Below, in pieces: positions 1-11,345 of a stretch of DNA of 64,000 nucleotides. The notes beneath the pieces were generated by a model. That model was not told the DNA's origin and searched no databases. It saw only the letters and a program-made list of their open reading frames with translations. Each line of letters starts with the position of its first letter. The first letter of the stretch is position 1. The DNA lies in contig NC_064821.1 in NCBI RefSeq assembly GCF_024166365.1, positions 49,131,093 through 49,195,092 on the forward strand, written 5' to 3'. This DNA is from Elephas maximus indicus. Lineage: Eukaryota; Chordata; Mammalia; Proboscidea; Elephantidae. The position numbers and the translations under genes were made by a program.

Positions 1-1152
1 CTTGCTCTGATTTTCTTCAGCTTCAGCTTGAACTTGCATATAAGCAATTGATGGTCTGTTCCACAGTCGGCCCCTGGCCTTGTTCTGACGATGATATTGA
101 ACTTTTCCATCATCTCTCTACAATTTGATCTAGTCATTTTGATCTCTGTGTGTTCCATCTGGCAAGGTCCGTGTGTATAGTCGCCCTTTATGTTGGTGAA
201 AGAAGGTATTTGCAATGAAGAAGTTGTTGGTTTTGCAAAATTCTATCATTCGATCTCCAGCATTGTTTCTATCACCAAGGCCATATTTTCCAACTACTGA
301 TCCTTCTTATTTGTTTCCAACTTTTGGATTCCAACCACCAGTAATTATCAATGCATCTTGATTACACATTCAATCAATTTCAGAGTGCAGCAGCTAATAA
401 ACGTCTTCTATTTCTTCATCTTTGGCCCTAGTGGTTGGTGCGTAAATTTGAATAATAGTCGTATTAACTGCTCTTCCTTTTAGGCATATGGATATTATCC
501 TATCACTGACAGCCTTGTACTTCAGGATAGATCTTGAAACTTTTTTTTGACGATGAATGCAACACCGTTCCTCTTCAAGGTTCGTTCTCAGCATAGTAGG
601 CTATGTAATTGTCCGATTCAAAATGGCCAATACCAGTCCATTCAGCTCACTAATGCCTAGGATATCAATGTTTCTGTGTTCCGTTTCATTTTTGACGATT
701 TCCAATTTTCCTAGATTCATACTTCATACATTCCAGGTTCTGATTATTAATGGATGTTTGCAGCTGTTTCTTCTCACTGAGTCATGCCAGATCAGCAAAT
801 GAAGGTCCTGAAAGTTTTACTCCATCCACGTCATTAAGGTTGACTCTACTTTGAGGAGGCAGCTCTTCCCCAGTCATCTTTTGAGTGCCTTCCAACCTGG
901 TGGGCTCATCTTCCAGCACTATATCAGACAGTGTTCCACTGCTATTCATAAGGTTTTCACTGGCTAATGCTTTTTAGAAGTAGACTGCCAGGTCCTTCTT
1001 CCTAGTCTGCCTTAGTCTGGAAGCTCAGCTGAAACCTGTCCTCCATGGGTGCCCCTGATGGTATCTGAATACCGGTGGCAGAGCTTCCAGCATCACAGCA
1101 ACACCCAGTTTGTCGTACTCTGGGGGCTTGCGTGTTGCTGTGGTGATGAAGA
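1..1152 (-). mobile_element. RTE/BovB-type LINE, 5' portion (cut by window edge)
   Basis: Read on the minus strand this is the 5' leader and the start of the RTE open reading frame. The endonuclease region is represented by peptide pieces such as SRSILKYKAVSDRIISI and IIQIYAPTTRAKDEEIED (about 394-594). The same order of segments recurs at 3464-6597 and 45368-47897. The frame is interrupted several times, so it is a dead copy. The 3' half lies beyond base 1. The family encodes an AP-like endonuclease plus reverse transcriptase for target-primed reverse transcription; that role is known for RTE elements and inferred here. Confidence 0.85.
1084..1151. repeat. Inverted repeat at the RTE 5' end
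   Basis: Arms 1084-1104 and 1132-1151 are near-perfect reverse complements (gcaacac against gtgttgc at the inner ends), separated by about 27 bases. The 1105-1152 stretch is RTE leader sequence in the opposite orientation to the rest of the copy. It looks like a very short 5' inversion made during reverse transcription. Confidence 0.7.
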
Positions 1153-2656
1153 ACTACCATATGAGCCAGCAAGCCCACTCCTTGGAATACATCCTAGAGA
1201 AATAAAAGCCATCACACGAACAGATATATATACACCCATGTTCATTGCAGCACTGTTTACAATAGCAAAAAGATGAAAGCAACCAAGGTGCCCATCAACA
1301 GATGAGTGGATAAATAAATTATGGTATATTCACACAATGGAATACTACACATTGATAAAGAACAATGATGAATCCATGAAACATTTCAGAACATGCAGGA
1401 ATCTGGAAGGCATTATGCTGAGTGAAATTAGTCATCTGCAAAAGGACAAATATTATACAAGACCACTATTATAAGAACTCAAGAAATAGTTTAAACAGAG
1501 AAGAAAATATTCTTTGATGGTTACAAGAGTGGGGAGGGAGGGAGGGAGAAGGGTTTTCACTAATTAGATAGTAGACAAGAACTATTTTAGGTGAAGGCAA
1601 AGACAACACACAATACAGGAGAGGTCAGCATAACTGGACTAAACCAAAAGCAAAGAAGTTTCCTGAATAAACCAAATGCTTCTAAGGCCAGTGTGGCAGG
1701 GACTGGGGTTCAGGGACCATGGTCTCAGGGGACATCTAAGTCATTTGGCATAATAAAATCTGTTAAGAAAACTTCTGCATCCCACTTTGGAGAGTGGCAT
1801 CTGGGGTCTTAAATGCTAGCAAGCGGCCATCTAAGATGCATCAATTGGTCTTAACCCACCTGGAGCAAAGGAGAATGAAGAACACCAAAGCCACAAAGTA
1901 ATTATGAGCCCAAGAGACAGCAACTAAAAAGCCAAACCCAGTGCCGTCGAGTAAATTTCCACTCATAGTGACCCTATAGGACAGGGTAGAACTGCCCCTT
2001 AGAGTCTCCAAGGAGAGCCTGGTGGATACGAACTGCTAACCTTTTGGTTAGCAGCTATAGCACTTAACCACTACGTCACCAGGGTTTCCAAGAGACAGAA
2101 AGGGCCACATAAACTAGAAACTACATCAACCTGAGACCAGAAGAACTAGATGGTACCCGGCTACAGCCGATGGCCGCCCTGACAGGGAGTAAAACAGAGA
2201 CTCCCTGAGGGGGCAGGAGAGTAGTGGGGTGTAGACCTCAAGTTCTCACAGAAAGACCAGACTTAATGGTCTGACAGAGACAAGAAGGACCCCAGAGGTC
2301 ATGGTCCCCAGACCTTCTGTTAGCCCAAGACAGGAACCATTCCCAAAGCCAACTCTTCAGATAGGGATTGGACTGGACTGTAAGACAGAAAATGATACTG
2401 GTGAGGAGTGAGCTGCTTGGATCAAGTAGACACATGAGACTATATGGGCAGCTCCTGTCTGGAGGGGAGATGAGAAGGCAGAAGGGGACAGAAGCTGACT
2501 GAATGGGCACAAAAATAGAGGGTGGAAAGAAGGAGTGTGCTGTCTCATTGGGGGAGAGTAACTAGGAATATATAGTAAGGTGTATATAAATTTTTGTATG
2601 AGAGACTGACTTGATTTGTAAACTTTCACTTAAAGCACAATAAAAGTTAAAAAAAT
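1153..2656 (+). mobile_element. L1 LINE, end of ORF2 plus long 3' UTR
   Basis: The stretch begins with L1 ORF2 C-terminal sequence in the usual order (ttcattgcagcactgttta, then ggtatattcacacaatgga). It runs through a long 3' UTR to the polyadenylation signal region cacaataaaag and an A-rich end near 2650. The same 3' UTR occurs in antisense at 39377-40425, and its last 119 bp at 47140-47258. It is interrupted by a SINE at 1921-2087. It has no intact ORF. Confidence 0.8.
1921..2087 (-). mobile_element. AfroSINE inside L1 3' UTR
   Basis: Complete short-form SINE on the minus strand, with the tRNA-like head at the right end and the RTE-like tail at the left. It is flanked by an exact 11-bp target duplication ccaagagacag (1910-1920 and 2088-2098), so the insertion is certain and younger than the L1. 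Confidence 0.93.
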
Positions 2657-2744
2657 TATCTGATGTAAAAACAAAACCTTATTATGGAATTCAGTTAATA
2701 GTAATGGACCAGTGTTAGTTCATTAGTTGTGACAAATGTACCAA

Positions 2745-3130
2745 AGTAGTGTTAGTTTGTCATACTGTGATGGCTTGCATGTTGCTCTGATGCTAGAAGC
2801 TATGCCATCAATATCTCAATGGCTAGCAGGATCACCCATGATAGACAGGTTCCAGTGGAGTTTCCAGACTAAGATAGACTAGGAAGAAAAGCTTGGCAGT
2901 CTACTTCCAAAAATTAGCCAGTGAAAACACTAGATTACAACAGAATAGGGTCTGATACAGTGCTGGATGATCAACCCCCTGACTTGGAAGGCACTCAAAA
3001 TATACAGTGGCCACAACAACAGGCTCAAGCATACTAAAGATCATGAAGATCATGGCGACTTCAAGTATGATAGAACAAAACATTGCCTGGTCCTGTACCA
3101 TCTCCATGATGGGTTGTAAATCACACCGCC
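2745..3130 (+). mobile_element. Internally deleted RTE derivative (5' leader joined to 3' end)
   Basis: It starts like the RTE 5' end (gtttgtcatactgtgatggc) and runs through the leader to about 3000. It then jumps straight to RTE 3'-end sequence near ggctcaagcatac without the ORF. From about 3065 the 3' end appears in reverse (aacaaaacattgcctggtc). This is a non-autonomous element probably mobilised by full RTEs. A comparable derivative in antisense is at 44323-45195. Confidence 0.6.
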
Positions 3131-3264
3131 GTGATCGATAAGGCTTTCGCTGGCTCATTTTGAAAAGCTTTGGGATTTGCAGGGCAAGTCTGGGAGCTTT
3201 ATGAGACTCCAGCTTCCTGCCTTTCTACCTGGTCTCCATGCCCCACCCTGCAGCTGGAGAAATT

Positions 3265-3375
3265 TTTCTAGATGCTAGAATAAAAGCCCCATGCAGGCAT
3301 ACCTTCCTCACCCCTAAATCTCCAGTGCCTGGCTCATTGTAGATGCTCCATAAACATTTGTTGCATGAAAAAATG
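3265..3375 (+). mobile_element. L2 LINE 3' end
   Basis: Old L2-type 3' terminus: gctagaataaaagccccatg, then ccagtgcctggctcattg, then cataaacatttgttgcatg. This order is diagnostic of the L2 3' end. It is degenerate and non-coding. Confidence 0.6.
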
Positions 3376-3433
3376 ACTGCCTGCTTGAAGTCCTTCAGTG
3401 ACCCTCTTACTCTCAGAATGTTATTGTTCTGTA

Positions 3434-3489
3434 GTACATGGGGTTGCTATGAGTCGGAATCGGTTCCAACTCATAGCAATACCATGTAC
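3434..3489. repeat. Fold-back palindrome of the RTE 3' end
   Basis: Arms 3434-3459 and 3464-3489 pair over 26 bases with three mismatches around a 4-base loop. Each arm is RTE 3'-terminal sequence (core ttgctatgagtcggaa), the left one sense and the right one antisense. The antisense arm continues into the RTE copy at 3464-6597. Confidence 0.85.
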
Positions 3490-6400
3490 AACAGAATGAA
3501 ACACCATCCAGTCCTGCACCTTCCTCACAATCATTGTTATTCTTGACCCCATCCTTGCAGCCACTGTGTCAATCCATCTCCTTCTTTCGCTGACCCTCTA
3601 CTTTACCAAGCATGACGTCCTTGTCTAGAGACTGGCCCATCCTGATAACATAACCAAAGTAAATGATCCAAAAAGTGTCACCATCCTCCCTTCTAAGGAG
3701 CATTCTGGCTGTACTTCTTCCAAGGCAGATTTGTTCATTTTTTTGCCAATCCATTGTATATTCAATATTCGTCGCCAATGCCATAATTCAAAGACATCAT
3801 TTTTTTTTTTCAGTCTTCCTTATTTATTGTCCACCTTTCACATGCATATAAGAGGATTGAAAACACCGTGGAACACCTTAGTCTTCAAGGTGACATCTTT
3901 GCTTTCTAACACTTTAAAGAAGTCTTTTTCAGCAGATTTGCCCAGTGCAATGCATCTTTTGATTTCTTGACTGCTGTTTCCATGGGTGTTGATTGTTTAT
4001 CCGAGTAAAATGAGATCTTTGACAACTTGAATATTTTCTCTGTTTATCATGATGTTGCTAATTGGTCCAGCTGTGAGGATTTTTGTTTTCTTTATGTTGA
4101 GGCTGACGGCTGTAGTCTTTGATCTTCATCAGTAAGTGCTTCAAGCCCTCTTCACTTTCAGCAAGCAAAGTTGTGTCATCTGCATATTGCAGGCTGATAA
4201 TAATGTGTCTTCCTCCAATTTCGATGCCCTGTTCTTTGTCATACAGTTCAGCTTCTCAGATTATTAGCTCAGCATACAGATTTAATAACTATGGTGAAAG
4301 GACACAAATTTGATGTACCTCTTTCTTCATTTTAAACCTTGCAGTATCCACTTGTTCTGTTTAAATGACTGCCTCTTGGCCCATGTACAGGTTCCTCATG
4401 AGCACAATCAAAAGTTCTGGAACTCCCACTCTTTGCAACGTTATCCGTAATTTGTTATGATCCACACAGTCGAATGCTTTTGCATAGTCAGTAAAACACA
4501 AGTAAACATCTTTCTGGTATTCTCTACTTTCAGCTATGATCCATTTGACATCACCAATGATATGCCTCATTCCACGTCTTCTTCTGAATCAGGCTTGATT
4601 TTCTGGCAGTTCCCTGTCGATGTACTGCTGCAACCATTTTTTAATTATCTTCAGCAAAATTTTACTTGTGTGTGATATTAATGATATTGTTCAATAATTT
4701 CTGCATTCTGTTGGATCACCTTTCTTTGGAATGGGCACAAATATGGATCTCTTCCAGTCAGTTGGCCAGGTAGCTGTCTTCCACAATTCTTGGCATAGAC
4801 GAGTGAGCATCTCCAGTGCTGCATTCGTTTCTTGAAACATTTCAACTGGTATTCTGTCAATTCCTGGAGCCTTGTTTTTAGCCAATGCCATCAGTGCAGC
4901 TTGGGCTTCTTCCTTAGTACCATTGGTTCTTGATCATATGCTACCTCCTGAAATGGTTAAATGTCCACCAATTCTTTCTGGTATTTGAATAAGAGTCTTC
5001 CTTGTGGGTGAATGGCTATTATCTAATCACTGTTGGCGTTGTCCTTCAGGGTAGATCTTGAAATTCTTTTTAGTACAATGACTGTGCCTATTCCTTCCAT
5101 CTTCTTTTGATGCTTCCTGTGTCATTTAATATTTTCCCCATAAAATCCTTCAAAACTGCAACTCAAGGCTCGAATTTTATCTTCAGTTCTTTCAGATTGA
5201 AAAATGCCAAGCGTGTTCTTCCCTTTTGGTTTTCTAACTCCAGGTCTTTGCACATGTCATTATAATATTTTACTTTGTCTTCTCCAGCCGCCTTTTGAAA
5301 TCTCCTTTTCTGCTCCTTTACTTCATCATTTCTTCTATTCGCTTTAGCTACTCTACATTTAAGAATGAGTTTCAGGTTCTCTTTGGGCAAACATTTTGGT
5401 CTTTTCTTTCTTTCCTGTCTTTTTAATACACTTTTGCTTTCTTCATGTATGATGTCCTTGATGCCATCCCACAACTTGTCTGGTCTTCAGTCATTACTGT
5501 TCAATGCATCAAATCCATTCTTGAGATGATCTCCAAATTCAGGTGGGGTATACTCAAGGTGGCATTTTGGCTCTCGTGGCCTTCTAATTTTCTTCAACTT
5601 CAATTTGAACTTCCATATGAGCAATTGATTGTTCCACAGTCAGGCTCTGGCCTTGTTCTGACCGATGATATTGAGCTTTTCCATCGTTTCTTTCCACAGG
5701 TGTAGCAAATTTGATTCCTGTGTTTTCCATCAGGTGAGGTCCATGTGTATAGTCGCCACTTATTTTGCAGAAAAAAGGTATGTGCAATGAAAAAGTCATT
5801 GGTCTTACAAAACTCTATCATGCGATCTCTGACACGATTTCTATCACCAAGGCCATATTTTTCAACTACAGATCCTTCTTGTTTCCAACTTTTGAATTCC
5901 AATCACCAGTAATTATCAATGCATCTTGATTGCACATTTGATCAATTTTACTGCAGAAGTTGGTAAAATTTTCAATTTCCTTATCTTTGGCATTAGTGGT
6001 TGGTGCAAAAATTTGAATAATAATCGTATTAACTGGTCTTCCTTGTAGCTGTATGGATATTATCCTATCACTGACAGTGTTGTACTTCAGGATGGATCTT
6101 GAAATGCCTAGGATGTCAATGTTTATGAGTTCCATTTCATTTTTGACAACTTCCAATTTTCCTAGATTCGTACTTCATACATTCCATGTTCTGATTATTA
6201 ATGGATGTTTACAGCTGCTTCTTCTCATTTTGAGTCATCCCACATCAGCAAATGAAGGTCCCAAAGCCTTTACTTCCATCCCTGTCATTAAGGTCAATCC
6301 TACTTTGAGGAGGTAGCCCTTCCCTAACTGTATTTTGTGTGGCTTGCAACCTGAGGGGCTCATCTTCCAGGACTGTATCCGACAACGTTCCACTGCTATT

Positions 6401-6597
6401 CATAAAGTTTTCACTGACCAGTTTTTTCAGTAAGCAGACCACCAGATCCTTCTTCCTAATCTGTCTTACTCTGGAAGCTCTACTGAAACCTGTCCACCAT
6501 GGGTAACCCTGCTAGTATTTGAAATACTGGTGGCTTAGCTTCCAGCATCACAGTAACAGGCAAGCCACCAAAGTAAGACAAACTGACAGACATATGG
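3464..6597 (-). mobile_element. Near full-length RTE/BovB-type LINE, defective
   Basis: About 3.1 kb on the minus strand, from the 3' end at 3464 to the 5' leader near 6597. Recognisable pieces in order from the 5' side are: endonuclease (DILGISRSIL, IIIQIFAPTT, about 5866-6156), a linker with VKYYNDMCKDLELENQKGR (5163-5474), reverse transcriptase entry NKAPGIDRIPVEMF (about 4870) and CFTDYAKAFDCVDHNKL (about 4490), then the C-terminal part. Many frameshifts and stops make it a pseudo-element. About 95 bases at 4988-5083 are endonuclease-region sequence misplaced inside the reverse transcriptase linker. The 3' end is folded back. Confidence 0.88.
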
Positions 6598-6689
6598 TGG
6601 AATGAAAGAAGGAGGGAGCCATTTAGAATGTAGATGTACCACCACTCATTCATTTATGCATGTATGGTTGCATCTGTTCACCAAATGTT

Positions 6690-6858
6690 TACAGGGCCCT
6701 ACAATCTACTTCTGAAAATCAGCCAATGAAAACCCTATCACAACATCCCAAACCAAAATGCATAATGTGGATGGTGTAGAACTGGGCAGTGTTTCATTCC
6801 AGTGTGCATGGAGTTGCCACGAATCATGGGCTGACTCAAAGTCAGCTAACAACAACAT
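6690..6858 (+). mobile_element. RTE-related non-autonomous retroposon
   Basis: Contains the leader-like piece ctacttctgaaaatcagcc followed by a diverged RTE/SINE 3' end (gttgccacgaatcatggg, gtcagctaacaacaac). It resembles the body of the tRNA-Gly-headed SINE at 20276-20610 but has no recognisable tRNA head. Confidence 0.5.
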
Positions 6859-6865
6859 GATATGC

Positions 6866-7640
6866 CAAGAACAATTGTTCTATGTTTTCATAACATCTTC
6901 ATTGAGCTTTAATTCATGTACCGTCATAGTCACCCTTTTAAAGTGTACAATTCAGTGGTTTTTAGTATATTCAGAGTTGTGCAACCATCCTCCCTGTCTA
7001 ATTCTGGGACATTTTCATCACCACAAAAGAACCCCGGTGCCCATTAGCAGTCACTCTCACTTCCTCCTCCCCCAGCCCCTGCCAGCCATTCGTCTGCTTT
7101 CTGTGTCTGTGTGCAGATTTGCCTCATCTGAACATTGCATATGAATGCAGTTATACAACATGTGGTCTTTTCTGTCTGACTTCTTCCACTCAGCGTAATG
7201 TTTTCACGATTCATCCGTGTTGTAGCACGCATCAGTACTTCATTTCTTTTTATGGCTGAATAATGCTCCATTGTAAGGCTACACCACATTTTGTTTATCT
7301 ATTCATCTGTTGCAGGCACTGTTCTTGACTCTAGAGGTACAGCAATGAGCAAAGCAAATAAATTTACTTATCTCCATTCCCTGATTAATGTCATTTTCCC
7401 CCTAATTTCTTGATTTTGCAAGTATGTCATGATGAATATCTTTGTGCAGATATCTTTATGCATTGCTGCTGGTGTTTCTGTAAGACTCCTAGAAATGGGA
7501 TGGTAGGATATACTTCACGTGCATTTGAAATTTTGTTAGATGTCAGATTGCCCACAGAAAGCCCGTACAAGCCTGTCTCTTTTACTACAGGTTTCTTCCT
7601 TGTTCACTTTGGTTTCTCCTCAGGAGGCTAAATGTCTTTA
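6866..7640 (-). mobile_element. Old L1 3' UTR and ORF2 remnants
   Basis: Antisense old L1 signature: cccttttaaagtgtacaatt, ttttagtatattcagagttg, ttcatttctttttatggctg. The part from about 7330 (gcattgctgctggtgtttct) resembles a second, older L1-type fragment. It is degenerate throughout. A related copy is at 55325-55675. Confidence 0.55.
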
Positions 7641-7668
7641 ACAGTAATAATAATAATAATAATAATAA
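7640..7668. repeat. (TAA)n microsatellite
   Basis: About eight tandem taa units, likely grown from an A-rich retroposon end. Confidence 0.85.
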
Positions 7669-7854
7669 ATCTTGAATTTTTTAGGAAAAAATCCAATTTG
7701 CATTATTATCAAAGTACTGGTTTTTGAGAAACAATGTCCTACAGTAAAATCGTAACACTGTCACCACGTCGCCAGTTTCTTCCTCTGAAAAATAGGAATA
7801 AAAATGGAACCTACAGTAAACTTTCTATGAGGATTAGAAGAGAAAATGAAAAAT

Positions 7855-8367
7855 AATATTATGCTGGTACAACTGGATATCCATATGGGAAAGAAATGAA
7901 TCTTAACCCTCATGCCACACCTTGTAAAAAATGTAAAAGCTAAAACTATAAAACTTCTAGAAGAAAAATCAAAGGAGAAAACTTTAGAGATTGTAGGATA
8001 GGCAGAGACTTCTTAGGACACAAACAGCATGAACCATAAAAGAAAAAAAATACTTGGACTTTATCAAAATTTAAAACTTCTGGTTTTTTGAAAGACATTT
8101 TAACAAAACAAAAAGACAAGACACAGACTGGAAGAAAATATTTGCAATATGTGTATTTAATGAAGGACTTGTATTCAAAATATATACATAACTCTTACAA
8201 GTCAGTAATAAGAAGCAAACAACCCAATAAAAAATGAACAAAAGTTTTGAACAGATACTTCACAAAAGAAGAAATAAAAATGGTCAATAAGCACATGAAA
8301 ATGTGCCCAACATCTTTAGTTATAGGTAAATGCTAATTAAAACCACAATGAAACATCACCACATAAT
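7855..8367 (+). mobile_element. L1 LINE ORF2 3' part, left piece of a three-level nest
   Basis: Sense L1 ORF2 sequence (aaaatatttgcaatatgtgt, caacccaataaaaaatgaac, tgctaattaaaaccacaatg). L1 appears to resume at about 11316 (catctattagaatgactg) after the SINE and RTE that split it. It is heavily mutated and no ORF survives. Confidence 0.7.
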
Positions 8368-8457
8368 TCTTGTTGTTAGGTGCCATCAAGTCAATTTTGA
8401 CTCATAGTGACACTATATGACAGGATAGAACTGCGCCATTGGGCTTCCTAGGCTGTA
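8368..8457 (-). mobile_element. AfroSINE, left piece (split by RTE)
   Basis: Antisense SINE tail from ttgttgttaggtgccatc to ttcctaggctgtag, where it stops abruptly. The missing continuation (atctttacgggaggagattg) is found at 11201, directly after the RTE. In other copies the two are contiguous (for example aggctgtaatctttagggga near 62313). Confidence 0.8.
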
Positions 8458-11200
8458 GTGAAGTGGAACACATAAACATCAATATCTTAGACATTAATGA
8501 GCTGAAATGGACTGGTATTGGCCATTTTGAATTGAGCAATCATATGGTCTACTATGCCAGGAATGACAAATTGAACAGGAATGGCGTGTGTTCATCGTCA
8601 AAAAGAGCATCTCAAGATCCGTCCTCAAGAACAATGCTGTCAGTGATAGGATAATATCCATACGCCTAAAAGGAAGGCCAGTTAATATGAATTTATTCAA
8701 ATTTACACATCAACCATTACGGCCAAAGATGAAGAAATTGACGATTTTTACCAACTTCTGAATTCTGAAATTGATTGAACATGCAATCAGGATGCATTGA
8801 TAATTACTGGTGATTAGAATGTGAAAGGCGGAAACAAAGAAGAAGGATCTGTAGTTGAAAATATGGCCTTGGTGATAGAAATCGTGCTGGAGATCACATG
8901 AAAGAATTTTGCAAGACCAATGACTTCTTAATTGCAAGTACCCTTTTTCAACAACATAAACAGCGACTATACACGTGGACCTCACCAGATGGAATAAACA
9001 GGAATCAAATCGACTGCATCTGTGTAAAAAGACAATGGAAAAGCTCAATATCCTCAGTCAGAACAAGGCCAGGGGCTGACTGTGGAACAGACCATTAATT
9101 GCTCATATGCAGGTACAAGTTGAAGCTGAAGATAATTAGAAGAAGACCACGAGAGCCAAAATACCACCTTGAGTATACCTCACCTCAATTCGGAGACCAC
9201 CTCAAGAATGGATTTGATGTACTGAACACTAATGACAGAAAACTAAATGAGTTGTGGGATGACATCAAGGGCATCATACATGAAGAAAGCAAGAGGTCAT
9301 TAAAAAGAAAGAAAAGACCAAAATTATGTCAGAAGAGAATCTGAAACTTGCTGTTAAAAATCGAGATAAAGCAAATAGAAGAAATTATGAAATAAAAGAG
9401 CTGAACAGAAGATTTCAAAGGGTGTCTCAAGAAGACAAAGTAAAGTATTATAATGACATGTGCAAAGACCTGGAGATAGAAAACCAAAAGGGAAGAACAC
9501 GTGCGGCATTTTTCATGCTGAAAGAACTGAAGATAAAATTTGAGCCTGGAGTTGCAATTTTGGAAAGATTCTATGGGGAAAATATTAAACAACGCAGGAA
9601 GCTTCAAAAGAAGATGGAAGGAATATATAGAGTCACTATATCAAAAAGAATTGGTTGACGTTCAACAATTTCAGGAGGTAGCATATGATCAGGAACCGAT
9701 GGTACTGAAGGTAGAAGTCCAAGCTGCACTGAAGGCATTGGCAAAAAATAAGCCTCCAGGAATTGATGGAATACCAATTGAGATTTTTCAGCAATCGGAT
9801 GCAAGGCTGGAAGTGCCAAGAAATTTGGAAAACAGCTACCTGACCAACCGACTGGAAGTGATCCATATTTATGCCTATTCCAAAGAAAGGCGATCCCACT
9901 GAATGCGGAAACTCTTGAACAATATCGCTAACGTCACACCCAAGTAAAATTATGCAGAAGATCATTCAAAAACAGCTGTAGCAGTATATTGACAGGGAAC
10001 TTCCAGAAATTCAGGCCGGATTCAGAAAAGGACATGGAACCAGGGACATCATTGCTGATGTCAGATGGATCCTGGCTGAAAGCAGAGAATACCAGAAATC
10101 TGTTTACCTGTGCTTTATTGACTATGCAAAGGCATTTACTGTGTGGATCATAACAAACTATGGATAACATTTCGAAGAATGGGAATTCCAGAACACTTAA
10201 TTGTGCTTGGGAGGAGCCTGTAATACAGGCACAAAAGGCAGTCATTTGAACAGAACAAGGGGATACTGCATGATTTAAAGTCAGGAAAGGTGCGTGTCAG
10301 GGTTGTATCCTTTCACTGTACTTACTTAATCTGTATGCTGAACAAATTATCTGAAAAGCTGGACTATATGAAGAACGAGGCTTCAGGATCGGAGGAAGAC
10401 TCATGAACAACCTGCGTTATGCAGATGACACAATCTTGCTTGCTGAAAGTGAAGAGAACTTGAAGCCTTTACTGATGAAGATCGAAGACCACAGCCTTCA
10501 GTATGGATTATACGTCAACATAAAGAAAACAAAAATCCTCACAACTGGACCAATGAGCAACATCATGATAAACAGAGAAAAGATTGAGTTTGTCAAGGAT
10601 TTCATTTTACTTGGATCCACAATCAACAGCCGTGGAAGCAGCAGTCAAGAAATCAAAAGATGCGTTGCATTGGGCAAATCTGCTTCAAAAGACCTCTTTA
10701 AAGCGTTAAAAAGCAAAGATGTCACCTTGAAGGCTAAGGTGCACCCGACCCAAGCCATGGTATTTTCAGTCTCCTCATATGCATGAAAAGCTGGACAATG
10801 AATAAGGAAGACCAAAGAAGAATTGGCACCTTTGAATTATGGTGTTGATGAAGAATATTCAATATACCACGCACTGTCAAAAGAACAAACAATCTCTCTT
10901 GGAAGAAGTACAGCCAGAATGCTCCTCAGAAGCAAGGATGGCGAGACTAGGTTTCATATTCTTTGGACATCTTGTCAGGAGAGATCAGTCCCCGGAGAAA
11001 GACATCACGCTTGGTAAAATAGAGGATCAGTGAAAAAGAGGAAGACCCTCAAGGAGATGGATTGACATAGTGGCTGCAGCAATGGGCTCAAGCATCATAA
11101 TGGTTGTGAGGATGGCACACTACCAGGCAGTGTTTGGTTCTGTTGTGCATGGGGTCGCTATGAATCGGAACCGACTCAATGGCACCTAACAACAACAACA
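8458..11200 (+). mobile_element. RTE/BovB-type LINE, 5' truncated, defective
   Basis: A 2.74 kb sense copy beginning in the endonuclease region (NINILDINELKWTGIGHFEL, about 8470) and ending in cacctaacaacaacaac. Order: endonuclease remnant to about 9100; linker VKYYNDMCKDLEIENQKGR (about 9440); reverse transcriptase entry AKNKPPGIDGIPIEIF (about 9745); catalytic YADD (10418-10429); C-terminal region (about 10823-11033). Stops and frameshifts break it into at least six pieces. It lies inside a SINE. Confidence 0.92.
10403..10786 (+). pseudogene. RTE reverse transcriptase fragment with YADD motif
   Basis: A 127-codon open piece of the reverse transcriptase. YADD at residues 6-9 is the polymerase catalytic motif, two aspartates included, followed by the usual LLAESEENL and KKTKILTTGPMSN stretches. 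In the parent family this domain copies the element RNA at a nicked target. The upstream part of the domain is in other frames and the downstream part is cut by a stop after SVSSYA, so no functional enzyme is made. Confidence 0.8.
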
Positions 11201-11315
11201 ATCTTTACGGGAGGAGATTGCCAGGTCTTTTCTCCTACAGAACGGCTGGTGGATTCAAACCACCAGCCTTTTGGTTAACAGCCAAGGGTCTAACGGGTGC
11301 GCCACCAGGGCTCCT
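11201..11315 (-). mobile_element. AfroSINE, right piece (split by RTE)
   Basis: The head half of the SINE at 8368-8457: ttctcctacagaacggctgg, tggattcaaaccaccagcc, gcgccaccagggctcc. It joins the RTE tail directly at 11200/11201. Confidence 0.85.
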
Positions 11316-11345
11316 TACACATCTATTAGAATGACTGAAATGTAA

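Noticed and set aside
11197-11315. An independent 5'-truncated SINE after the RTE tail
   Set aside because: Its left edge continues exactly from the right edge of the SINE piece at 8457, so it is the other half of one SINE.
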